DNA of 13,566 nt from Euzebyaceae bacterium (GTDB lineage Bacteria > Actinomycetota > Nitriliruptoria > Euzebyales > Egibacteraceae), in contig JACCVM010000152.1 in the NCBI GenBank assembly GCA_013698135.1, positions 1 through 13,566 on the forward strand. The letters run 5' to 3'. A model generated the notes under the pieces. That model saw nothing but the letters and a program-made list of their open reading frames with translations, made no database searches and had not been told where the DNA came from. The first letter of the stretch is position 1; each line of letters begins with the position of its first letter. A program made the position numbers and the translations under genes. Of the stretch, positions 1-8,552 are shown in pieces.

Positions 1-46
1 GGGCGCGGATGGGTTGTGTCCGGCACCGGCTACCTCGGGGGTCGCG

Positions 47-877
47 CTATGTCTGGCAGTTGGTGCAGAAGTAGGAGTCGTGGCCTTCGATCGCTCCCCG
101 GTGGATCGGCTGGCGGCAGCGCCCGCAGGCCTCGCCCTCGCGGCCGTAGACCTTGATGAAGTCGCTGGACTCAGTGTCGAAGTCGTCGTCGTCGAACTCT
201 GGGGTCGCCTCGGTGGCCCCACCCTGCTTGACGGCCTCGAACAGGACCTCCAGCACCGCCCGGTACAGCCGGCGGACCTCCTGGCTGGACAGGCCGGCCG
301 ACGAGCGCTGGCCCGACAGGCCCGAGGCCCACAGGATCTCGTCGGAGTACAGGTCCCCTAACCCCACGACAAAGGTGTCGTCGATGAGCACCAGCTTGAG
401 CGGCGCATCACGCTCCCGAAGCTGCTGGCTGAACGCCGGCCACGTGAAGGTGTCAGTCAACGGATCGATGCCGCCGGGCGCGAGCTCGGGCAGGTTGGGC
501 ACGTCGTCGAGGGCGACCACGTACAGCTCGCCGTCCTTGGCGGGGTCGAGCATGTGCAACGCCCCACCCGTGGTGAACGTCGCCACCACCGGTGTGGTCT
601 TGCTGGCCTCGGCGGTGGCGAACTCCCGCACCAGATTGCCCTGGGTCCCAAGGCGTATCACCAGCGCCCTCCCCTCATCCAGCTCGAGCACGAGGAAGGT
701 GCCGAGGCGCAGAACGGACTCGATGCGGCGGCCGGTCAGCGCCTTGATGAAGTCGGGACGGTTGCGGTGGCGGGCGACGACTGACGGCGTCTTGACGGTG
801 ACGTCTTTGACCCGCTTGCCCAACAGGTCACGCTCCAGCGTCTTGCGGATGACCTCGACCTCGGGCAGCTCGGTCAC
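47..877 (-). CDS. mutM: Fpg/MutM-family protein with degenerate active site
   Basis: The 276-residue protein has the Fpg/Nei architecture: an N-terminal ELPEVE segment, a central helix-two-turn-helix region and a C-terminal zinc finger with Cys251, 254, 271 and 274 after the KVYGREGE motif. Active Fpg enzymes excise 8-oxoguanine and FapyG using Pro2 as nucleophile. Here residue 2 is Thr. The hairpin Lys (E. coli K57) is Thr60, the Asn of VGxGN is Asp175, the zinc-finger Arg is His266, and the void-filling Met/Arg/Phe positions are Thr78 and Ala-Lys-Asp (113-115). Glu3 is kept. The lesion-recognition loop is replaced by an acidic stretch (228-239). The GTG start is secure: a GGAGGA box lies 5 bases upstream, and no in-frame start would give a Pro at position 2. 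It lies 45 bp after rnc, the usual actinobacterial place for mutM. Family membership is firm; glycosylase activity is doubtful. Confidence 0.9.
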   Translation of the reverse strand: MTELPEVEVIRKTLERDLLGKRVKDVTVKTPSVVARHRNRPDFIKALTGRRIESVLRLGTFLVLELDEGRALVIRLGTQGNLVREFATAEASKTTPVVATFTTGGALHMLDPAKDGELYVVALDDVPNLPELAPGGIDPLTDTFTWPAFSQQLRERDAPLKLVLIDDTFVVGLGDLYSDEILWASGLSGQRSSAGLSSQEVRRLYRAVLEVLFEAVKQGGATEATPEFDDDDFDTESSDFIKVYGREGEACGRCRQPIHRGAIEGHDSYFCTNCQT

Positions 878-922
878 CTACGTCCTCCGGATGCTGGGAC
901 AACGGCTGGCGCGAGCGGGATG

Positions 923-1639
923 TCAGGTCTCCTCGTCGCTGGGCGCGGACCCTACCGCCAAACGCGAGACCAGGGCGGCATAGGCGTGCTCGGCGGCGGC
1001 CTGCTCGGCTTCCTTCTTGGACCGGCCCTGCCCACTCCCGATCATGTCACCGTCGACCGACACCTCGGCGGTGAAGCGCTTGGCGTGGTCCGGCCCCTCT
1101 TCGCTGAGCCGGTAGACCGGCAGGGTCGCCAGCTGACCGGCCGTCAGCTCCTGCAGCGACGTCTTGTAGTCCAGGGAGGTTCGCCGGTTGGCGATCTCGT
1201 CGAGTAGGTCGCCGAACAGCCGCCCGATCAGCTCGGCGGCGACCTTGGGACCGCCGTCGAGGTACACCGCGCCCAGCACCGCCTCCATCGTGTCGGCGAG
1301 GATCGAATCCTTGTCGCGGCCGCCGGATTGCTCCTCGCCTCGGCCGAGCAGCACCTCCTCGCCGATCGCCAGGGCGCGGGCGACCTCGGCGAGGCTGTGC
1401 GCGTTGACCGCCGCCGCCCGCATCTTGGCCAGCCGTCCCTCGCTGGCGTCCGGGAAGCGCAGGTAGATCCACTCGGTCACGACGATGCCCAGGACGGCGT
1501 CCCCGAGGAACTCCAGGCGCTCGTTGGTGGGCAGTCCGCCCGCTTCGAAGGCATGGCTGCGGTGCGTCAAGGCCAGTCGCAGCAGGTCGGGGTCGGCGAA
1601 GGTGACCTGCACGGCCTGCTCCAGGCGGCTGGCGCTCAC
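923..1639 (-). CDS. rnc: Ribonuclease III
   Basis: This is the double-strand-specific endoribonuclease that processes rRNA precursors and structured mRNAs in the cytoplasm. The 238-residue protein has the RNase III signature NERLEFLGD (residues 39-47). Metal-binding positions equivalent to E. coli E38, D45, D114 and E117 are Glu40, Asp47, Asp116 and Glu119 (in LADTME). A double-stranded-RNA-binding domain follows at about 157-224, with the typical SKKEAEQAAA helix. I chose the GTG at 1639 because it gives the normal family length and N-terminus and begins 55 bp after plsX ends. The frame stays open further upstream into plsX, with an ATG at 1714, but no ribosome-binding site precedes that ATG and the added residues do not look like RNase III. 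The site before the chosen GTG (GGGCGG) is weak, so the exact start is moderately uncertain. Confidence 0.93.
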   Translation of the reverse strand: MSASRLEQAVQVTFADPDLLRLALTHRSHAFEAGGLPTNERLEFLGDAVLGIVVTEWIYLRFPDASEGRLAKMRAAAVNAHSLAEVARALAIGEEVLLGRGEEQSGGRDKDSILADTMEAVLGAVYLDGGPKVAAELIGRLFGDLLDEIANRRTSLDYKTSLQELTAGQLATLPVYRLSEEGPDHAKRFTAEVSVDGDMIGSGQGRSKKEAEQAAAEHAYAALVSRLAVGSAPSDEET

Positions 1640-1694
1640 GGCCGCCCCGCGACAAGGGTGGCCGCGATCCGCGGGCGGGGTGTTGCCGGTGCCG

Positions 1695-2582
1695 TCATGG
1701 ATCTCCTCCGCCATCCAGATGCTGCTGGACCAGACGGGACAGTCCCGCGCCGGCGACCGAGGCCGCTGTCTGCAGCGCCGCGGCCACCGCAGGGGCGTCG
1801 GCGGCGCCATGGGCCACCAAGACCTCGCCGGCCACCCCCAGCAGCACGGCCGCCCCTGCGGTGTCGCCGCTGCCGCCCGCCATGGCTTCCAGTGTCTTCA
1901 GGAACACGTTACCCGTGAAGCCATCGGTGATGACGACGTCCACCCTCGCCGCCAACACGGCGGTCGGCTCCACGTTGCCCACGAACCCGTCGCTGCCGTC
2001 GAGCAGCGTGAATGCTCGCTTGACCAGCACGTTGCCTTTGCCGGCTTCGCTGCCTACGTTGAGCAGGCCGACCGATGGCGTCAAACGCCCTCGCGCGCGG
2101 GCGTACGCCGTCGCCATGCGACCGTAGGTCACGAGCGTTTCGGGCTGGGGATCTGGGCTCCCGCCGGCGTCCGCCAGCACGACGTCCCCGGCGGGAGTGG
2201 GCAGCACGACCGCGAGCACCGGGCGACGCACGCCGCGCAGACGGCCGAGGGCCAGCAGGGCAGCGGCCAGCGTGGCACCCGTGGAGCCCGCCGACACCAT
2301 CGCCTGAGCCTGACCGGACGCCACCAGCTCTGCGGCCACGCGAATGCTCGATGTCCGCTTGCTGCGCAAGACGGCTACCGCGTCCTCGTGCATCCCCACG
2401 ACCTCGTCGGCGGCCACGATGGCGAGCCGTCCATCGGCCCCCGCACGCCGCAGCTCAGCGGTGAGCGCGTCGGGCCTGCCCACCAAGACGACATCCAACC
2501 CGGCGTCGGCGGCCAGCAGAGCCCCGGCGACGGTCGCGGCGGGAGCGTGGTCGCCGCCCATGGCGTCCAGCGCGACGCGCAT
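1695..2582 (-). CDS. plsX: Phosphate acyltransferase PlsX, lacking the membrane-docking segment
   Basis: PlsX converts acyl-ACP and phosphate to acyl-phosphate, the donor for PlsY in phosphatidic acid synthesis. Family motifs are clear: LDAMGGDHAP (5-14), VSAGSTGA (96-103), LLNVGSEAGKG (173-183), GFVGNVE (199-205), TDGFTGNVFLKTLE (219-232) and VAHGAAD (256-262). The protein is 295 residues, against about 330-345 usually. The shortfall is one internal deletion: only a short Gly-rich linker (236-242) joins LKTLEAMA to GAAVLLGV, where homologues such as B. subtilis PlsX have about 46 residues including amphipathic helices that dock on the membrane. The reading frame through the junction is intact. 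It follows rpmF by 38 bp, a common pairing. The start has only a poor ribosome-binding site, but the ATG begins exactly at the conserved MRVALDAMGG. Confidence 0.93.
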   Translation of the reverse strand: MRVALDAMGGDHAPAATVAGALLAADAGLDVVLVGRPDALTAELRRAGADGRLAIVAADEVVGMHEDAVAVLRSKRTSSIRVAAELVASGQAQAMVSAGSTGATLAAALLALGRLRGVRRPVLAVVLPTPAGDVVLADAGGSPDPQPETLVTYGRMATAYARARGRLTPSVGLLNVGSEAGKGNVLVKRAFTLLDGSDGFVGNVEPTAVLAARVDVVITDGFTGNVFLKTLEAMAGGSGDTAGAAVLLGVAGEVLVAHGAADAPAVAAALQTAASVAGAGLSRLVQQHLDGGGDP

Positions 2583-2620
2583 CGAGGAACCCCGGGCCGC
2601 TGATCAGCCAGGACCGGGCG

Positions 2621-2803
2621 CTACTCCTCGACCGCGATGACCTGCCGGCCGGCGTAGTGGCCGCACACACCGCACACCGTGTGCGGGCGCAAAGCCGACT
2701 TGCAGCGAGCACAGCTGGCGCTGGCCGGTGCCGCGGTCCGCAGCCACTGCGCCTTGCGATGGCGCGTGCGGGAGCGGGACTTCTTTCGCTTGGGAACAGC
2801 CAC
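2621..2803 (-). CDS. rpmF: 50S ribosomal protein L32 (zinc-binding form)
   Basis: This is a 60-residue large-subunit ribosomal protein. The N-terminus MAVPKRKKSRSRTRHRKAQW is the L32 hallmark. Two CxxC pairs (CARC at 32-35, CGVC at 45-48) form the zinc knuckle, so this is the zinc-dependent paralogue type. The GTG start has AAGGAG upstream. It sits between the DUF177 gene and plsX, the classic yceD-rpmF-plsX arrangement. Confidence 0.97.
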   Translation of the reverse strand: MAVPKRKKSRSRTRHRKAQWLRTAAPASASCARCKSALRPHTVCGVCGHYAGRQVIAVEE

Positions 2804-2834
2804 GAGGAGAGTCTCCTTCGAACGTCAGACAGCG

Positions 2835-3356
2835 TCAGTCGGGCAGGCGCAGCCCCTCCAGGGCCGCCCAGCGGGAGTCGGTGATGGTGTCGCTGCAGTC
2901 GCAGGCAGCGTCGTTGCGATTGGTCCCGCACTGCGGGCACAGACCCGGGCATTCCTCGCTGCACAGCGAACGCAACGGCACGGCAGGCACGAGCGCGTCA
3001 CGCAGCAGCGCGTCGAGGTCCAGCACCCCGTCGGCGTAGGTGTAGCCCGGCTCGGGATCGGCGTCGGGGTCGGCGGCGGCGGTGAACAGCTCCACCACGT
3101 CGGCCTCGACCCGCTCGGTCAGCGCCACCAGACAGCGAGCACAGCTCACGCGCAGCTGCGCCGTCAGGGTCGCGCGCACCAGCAGCCCGTCCACAACGCT
3201 CTCCACGACGCCGCGCAGCCGCAGCGGTCCGGTGACCTCGGCCAGCGGCAGCTGCAGGTCGTCGGGAGCGGCTGGCAGCACATCGAGGCGCCGGGAAGCG
3301 CCCGGCCGGTCGATGAGGTCGGCGACACGCAGAACTTGATCGTCAGTCATGAGCAT
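2835..3356 (-). CDS. DUF177 / YceD-family protein
   Basis: This 173-residue protein belongs to the DUF177 (YceD) family, whose genes are widely linked to rpmF and which is implicated in 23S rRNA and large-subunit biogenesis. The conserved core PLRLRGVVESVVDGLLVRATL (44-64) leads into a CARC pair (72-75). A Cys-rich C-terminal segment follows, with CSEECPGLCPQC (132-143), CDC (152-154) and the terminal SRWAALEGLRLP. The cysteines suggest metal binding. The frame is open for a further 86 codons upstream, but those residues lack family similarity and run into sepIVA. Two ATGs (3356 and 3350) fit the family start, neither with a clear ribosome-binding site. The 130-bp gap before this gene could hold a promoter. 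Confidence 0.88.
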   Translation of the reverse strand: MLMTDDQVLRVADLIDRPGASRRLDVLPAAPDDLQLPLAEVTGPLRLRGVVESVVDGLLVRATLTAQLRVSCARCLVALTERVEADVVELFTAAADPDADPEPGYTYADGVLDLDALLRDALVPAVPLRSLCSEECPGLCPQCGTNRNDAACDCSDTITDSRWAALEGLRLPD

Positions 3357-3408
3357 GGGTAATGAGTCGAAACGCGCGGCGGCACAGGCCCTGGAGGCGG
3401 GAGGCGCC

Positions 3409-3414
3409 ACTTTA
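3409..3414 (-). promoter_or_regulatory. Candidate -10 element upstream of the DUF177-rpmF genes
   Basis: TAAAGT on the minus strand fits the actinobacterial TANNNT pattern. It lies in the 130-bp gap between sepIVA and the DUF177 gene and would place a transcript start about 45 bases before the ATG. No convincing -35 sequence is present, so this is only suggestive of an internal operon promoter. Confidence 0.25.
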
Positions 3415-3486
3415 GCACCGGGGTATGGCCACCGGGAGTCGCCACCGGGCGGCATCTCGGCGGGACGCGAAGCGGGAAGGTCGCGC

Positions 3487-4035
3487 TCAGCCCTCCTGGT
3501 CGTACAGGCGCCGCGAGCCGTTGCCCGCCCCGCCATACGCCTTCTCCAGATCGTCGTCGGTGCCGTCAGTGCTGGCCAGCTCGTCACTGGCGAGGCGCCC
3601 GCGCAGTCGCTCACGGCCGTTCTCGACCGCCTTCAAGGTCTTGGCCAGCACGATCTCGAAGTTGGCCAGCCGGCCGTCGACGTAGTCCTCGGCCTCCAGA
3701 CGCAGCACCCGAGCCCGCTCCCGCGCCTCGTCGAGCAGGCACTCGGCTTCACGCGCCGCGCCGCGCGCGACCTCCGTCTCGCTGACCAACCGATCGCGCT
3801 GCAACTCGGCGTCGGCCACGATCCGTTCGCTGTCGCGCTCGGCCTGTTCCAACAGCTCGTCGCGCTCCTTGATGATCCAACGCGACTGACGCAGCTCCTC
3901 CGGCAGGTGGGTCCGCAGGTCGCCGAGCAGCTCGTCGACCTGGCCGCGGTTGACCATCACCGAGGCCGACAACGGCACGGGCCTGGCTTCGGCCAGCAGC
4001 TGTTCCATCCGGGCGATGTACGCCTCAACGTCCAC
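3487..4035 (-). CDS. sepIVA: SepIVA/DivIVA-like coiled-coil cell-division protein
   Basis: This 182-residue protein resembles mycobacterial SepIVA, a DivIVA-like septum factor. The N-terminal part (about 1-50) has a PLSASVMVNRGQVDELLGDL segment of the type found in SepIVA. The middle (about 55-125) is an Ala/Glu/Arg-rich coiled coil. The C-terminal part has EAEDYVDGRLANFE (115-128), then KTLKAVENGRERL, all matching the SepIVA C-terminal signature. Such proteins are sometimes auto-annotated as ATP synthase b subunit because of the coiled coil, but there is no membrane segment here. The coiled coil looks shorter than in the roughly 240-residue mycobacterial protein. The GTG start has AAAGGA 8 bases upstream. 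It lies 34 bp after coaD and before the DUF177 gene, next to which mycobacterial sepIVA also sits. Confidence 0.85.
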   Translation of the reverse strand: MDVEAYIARMEQLLAEARPVPLSASVMVNRGQVDELLGDLRTHLPEELRQSRWIIKERDELLEQAERDSERIVADAELQRDRLVSETEVARGAAREAECLLDEARERARVLRLEAEDYVDGRLANFEIVLAKTLKAVENGRERLRGRLASDELASTDGTDDDLEKAYGGAGNGSRRLYDQEG

Positions 4036-4069
4036 GGCACAGTCCTTTAGGGCTCGATGGGTTCAGGCG

Positions 4070-4543
4070 TCACAGCTGCTCGGCGAGCCGGTCGGCCACG
4101 GCGGAGGGGACGAAGTCGGTGACGTCGCCGCCGAACCGGGCCACCTCCTTCACCAGCGAAGAGGAGAGAAAAGAATATATCGGGCTTGTGGTCATGAAAA
4201 ATGTTTCCACGTTCCCGAGATGGGAGTTCATCTGCGCCATCTGCAACTCGTACTCGAAGTCGCTGACGGCTCGCAGGCCCTTGACGATCACGGAGACGCC
4301 CTGCTCCCGGCAGAAGTCGACCAGCAACCCGTCGAAGGCGGCGACCTCCACGTTGTCCAGGTCAGCGACGACCTCGTTGAGCAGGGCAAGACGGATGTCG
4401 AGGTCGAATAGCGGGTGCTTGCCGGCGTTGCGCAGGCACGCCACCAGCAGCCGGTCGAAGCGCGAGGACGCGCGCTGGATGACGTCCAGGTGGCCATTGG
4501 TCACCGGATCGAAGCTGCCAGGGCAGACCGCGGTGACGGTCAC
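4070..4543 (-). CDS. coaD: Phosphopantetheine adenylyltransferase
   Basis: CoaD transfers AMP from ATP to 4'-phosphopantetheine, giving dephospho-CoA, the penultimate step of coenzyme A synthesis. The 157-residue length is typical. Visible features are PGSFDPVTNGHLD (8-20) containing the T/HxGH nucleotide-binding motif, Lys42-His43 following it, KGLRAVSDFEYE (88-99) and the C-terminal FLSSSLVKEVA (125-135). The GTG start overlaps the rsmD stop as GTGA (4 bp), implying translational coupling; rsmD-coaD is a common bacterial pair. Codons for residues about 113-128 form an unusual AT-rich patch inside an otherwise GC-rich gene, described separately. Confidence 0.97.
   Translation of the reverse strand: MTVTAVCPGSFDPVTNGHLDVIQRASSRFDRLLVACLRNAGKHPLFDLDIRLALLNEVVADLDNVEVAAFDGLLVDFCREQGVSVIVKGLRAVSDFEYELQMAQMNSHLGNVETFFMTTSPIYSFLSSSLVKEVARFGGDVTDFVPSAVADRLAEQL
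4159..4206 (-). other. AT-rich, rare-codon patch within coaD
   Basis: By direct count 31 of 48 bases here are A or T, in contrast to the GC-rich flanks. On the coding strand it contains codons rarely used elsewhere in this window (ACA, TTT, ATA, TAT, TCT) and ends in a pyrimidine tract. It also contains a TATATT sequence resembling a -10 box, without a matching -35. The encoded residues are the conserved ones for CoaD, so coding function is retained. Confidence 0.6.
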
Positions 4544-5112
4544 GGCGTCATCGCCTCGTCAACGCGCAGGTAGATCAACACGGTGTCACCGTAGGAGCGC
4601 CGGCGGTCTTCCGCCAGGAATCTCGGCAATTCGCCGGCGGGGTCTGGCCCTCGCCGGTCCCGCTCGACGACCACCAGCGCCTCCGTGGTGAGCCCTCCCG
4701 CTTGGCGTAGGGCCTCGAGGAGCGCACCGATCGCCGTGCTGTCCACGGCGTACGGCGGGTCGCACAGCAGCAGGTCGAAGGGGCCGCCGACCGGGTGCCG
4801 GCAGAAATCCGCCGCCTCGCCAGGGACCACCTGACCGGCATCGTCCACCCCCGCGCGCCGCAGGTTCTGGCGGATCGCCCTCACGGCAACAGCGTCCCGC
4901 TCGACGAAGGTCGCCCAGGCCGCGCCACGCGACAGCGCCTCGATGCCCAGCGCACCCGAGCCGGCGAACAGGTCACAGACGGCGGCGCCGGGCACCGCCG
5001 GGGCGATGGAGCTGAACAGCGCTTCGCGCACCCGGTCGCTGGTCGGGCGGGTGTCCCGGCCGGGCGGGGCGACCAGCCTGCGGCCCCGGGCCGTTCCGGC
5101 GATCACCCGCAT
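4540..5112 (-). CDS. rsmD: 16S rRNA (guanine(966)-N2)-methyltransferase RsmD
   Basis: RsmD methylates G966 of 16S rRNA using S-adenosylmethionine. The 190-residue protein shows the family order: MRVIAGTARGRRL at the start, RPTSDRVREALFS (22-34), the SAM-binding motif CDLFAGSGALGIEALSRGA (46-64), FVERD (69-73) and the catalytic DPPY (118-121). I chose the ATG at 5112 because RsmD proteins begin with this RVIAG segment. A start 27 bases further upstream would lie inside recG and add an unrelated basic stretch. Only 4 bp separate it from the recG stop, and its own stop overlaps the coaD start, so the three genes are very likely co-transcribed. Confidence 0.95.
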   Translation of the reverse strand: MRVIAGTARGRRLVAPPGRDTRPTSDRVREALFSSIAPAVPGAAVCDLFAGSGALGIEALSRGAAWATFVERDAVAVRAIRQNLRRAGVDDAGQVVPGEAADFCRHPVGGPFDLLLCDPPYAVDSTAIGALLEALRQAGGLTTEALVVVERDRRGPDPAGELPRFLAEDRRRSYGDTVLIYLRVDEAMTP

Positions 5113-5116
5113 AGAC

Positions 5117-7276
<2,160 letters not shown>

Positions 7277-7283
7277 CGACTCG

Positions 7284-7289
7284 ATTCTA
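7284..7289 (-). promoter_or_regulatory. Putative -10 element for leaderless recG transcription
   Basis: TAGAAT on the minus strand matches the TATAAT consensus at 5 of 6 bases. It is followed by 7 bases and then the recG ATG, the spacing expected if transcription begins at the start codon. Leaderless mRNAs are frequent in Actinobacteria. No clear -35 box is visible. Confidence 0.55.
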
Positions 7290-7325
7290 GGAGTGCACCC
7301 GGCGCGATCCTGGCATCCTGCAGTC

Positions 7326-8447
7326 ATGCTCACGGTCCGCCGGATCGGCAACGACCGCGTCGACGTGGTTCCCGCGGCGACGCTGGACGCCGCTAGGACC
7401 GAGGCTGGGGGCTTTCTTTGGGTCGACCTGGTCGGTTCTGACCCCAGCCACACCGAGCTGCTGTGCCGGCTGGGCGTCAACGACTGGGTGGCCGAGGACA
7501 TCCTGCAGCCCAGCACCCATCCGAAGGCCGAATCGCACGACGATCATCTGTTCGTGGTCGTCCACGCAATCGACCTGCAACTGGTCGACGGCCAGTTCGG
7601 GCAGCTGGACACCTGCGAGCTGGACATCGTCATCGGGCCGGGATGGCTAGTCACCCATGCCGCCGGGGAGCTCGAAATCATCGCCGGCACCCGTCAGGCG
7701 TTGGAACGCGACCCGCATCTTGGCACCACGCCAGGGATGCTGGCGCACACGCTGCTCGATCAGCTGGTCGACGTCTACGAGCCCTACATCGACGACTTCG
7801 TCCCTCGGGCAATCGACGAGGTCGAAGCTTCGCTGTTCACCGAGCGCCAGCCCGACCCAGCAGTGCGCATCGAGATCTACCTGCGTCGCCGTGATGTCCA
7901 GCGGCTGGTACGGGTCGCCGGCCCGCAGGCCCACGCCGTGCAGCGCCTGACGGCCATGGCCGGCGAGTTGGCGGCGGCCGGGCGGTTGCCCGACTACCGA
8001 GCCTTGTTCGCTGACATCGCCGACCGGCTGGCCTACGTGGCCAACCAGACCAGATCGCTGACCGATCAGCTCGACACCGCCTTCGACCACTACGAGGCGG
8101 TGGTGGCCCACAACCAGAACGAGATCGCCAAAGTTCTGACCATGGTCGCGGCGGTGCTGCTGCCGATCACCGTCGTCGCCGGCATCTACGGCATGAACTT
8201 CGTGTACATGCCGGAGTTGGACGAGCGCTGGGCGTACCCCGCCGTGATGGTCCTCAACGTCGTCATCGTGGTGGTGAACCTGATCCTGTTCCGCCTCAAG
8301 GGCTGGATCGGCGGGCGAGGGCGGACCGCGCGGGTGGCGAGGACGCTGCAGGTCGGCGCGGGGCGGGTCGTGCGGGCACCGGCCATGGGCGTGCGGGTCG
8401 CCGGTCGGTCGGCGGCGCGGCTGGCACCGTGGCGGCTGCTGCGTTAG
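7326..8447 (+). CDS. corA: CorA-family divalent cation (Mg2+/Co2+) transporter
   Basis: This 373-residue inner-membrane channel belongs to the CorA family. It has a large soluble N-terminal domain with the long stalk helix (about 195-270), a first membrane helix (about 270-288) ending in the diagnostic YGMNF (288-292), a short acidic loop MPELDERWAYP (295-305), and a second membrane helix (about 305-323). After the second helix, where CorA normally ends within about ten residues, there is a tail of about 50 residues rich in Arg and Gly (324-373). The ATG at 7326 gives a normal N-terminus; no ribosome-binding site is visible, so it may be leaderless or start slightly elsewhere. It diverges from recG, with 49 bp between the starts. 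A neighbourhood role in Mg2+ supply is only an inference. Confidence 0.93.
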   Translation: MLTVRRIGNDRVDVVPAATLDAARTEAGGFLWVDLVGSDPSHTELLCRLGVNDWVAEDILQPSTHPKAESHDDHLFVVVHAIDLQLVDGQFGQLDTCELDIVIGPGWLVTHAAGELEIIAGTRQALERDPHLGTTPGMLAHTLLDQLVDVYEPYIDDFVPRAIDEVEASLFTERQPDPAVRIEIYLRRRDVQRLVRVAGPQAHAVQRLTAMAGELAAAGRLPDYRALFADIADRLAYVANQTRSLTDQLDTAFDHYEAVVAHNQNEIAKVLTMVAAVLLPITVVAGIYGMNFVYMPELDERWAYPAVMVLNVVIVVVNLILFRLKGWIGGRGRTARVARTLQVGAGRVVRAPAMGVRVAGRSAARLAPWRLLR

Positions 8448-8552
8448 CCTTGCCGTTGATTGCCGCTGGCCGGCAGCCTGCCTTTGCGCCGCGGCCGCTT
8501 CACCTTGTTCCACTGCTCCTCTCGACGAACTTCCGACCGATGTGAGGCACCC
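8448..8552 (+). other. Intergenic region between corA and rpmB
   Basis: These 105 bases contain a TTGATT hexamer (8456-8461) that could be a -35 box, but no good -10 lies at the right distance. A GC-rich imperfect dyad follows at about 8464-8476 without a T tract, so it is not a convincing terminator. A GAGG ribosome-binding site for rpmB sits at the right end. Confidence 0.4.

Noticed and set aside
1..46. Possible terminator or gene end downstream of mutM
   Set aside because: Only 46 bases are visible. There is a GC-rich stretch but no hairpin with a T tract and no recognisable coding signature.
1485..2603. Long plus-strand open frame (372 codons) opposite plsX and rnc
   Set aside because: It is a GC-driven shadow of plsX on the other strand; its translation is low-complexity, rich in Arg, Gly, Gln and His, with no recognisable domain.
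7277..7516. Eighty extra upstream codons in frame with recG
   Set aside because: They overlap the start of corA, are Ser/Thr/Arg-rich without similarity to RecG, and the -10-like element sits downstream of them.
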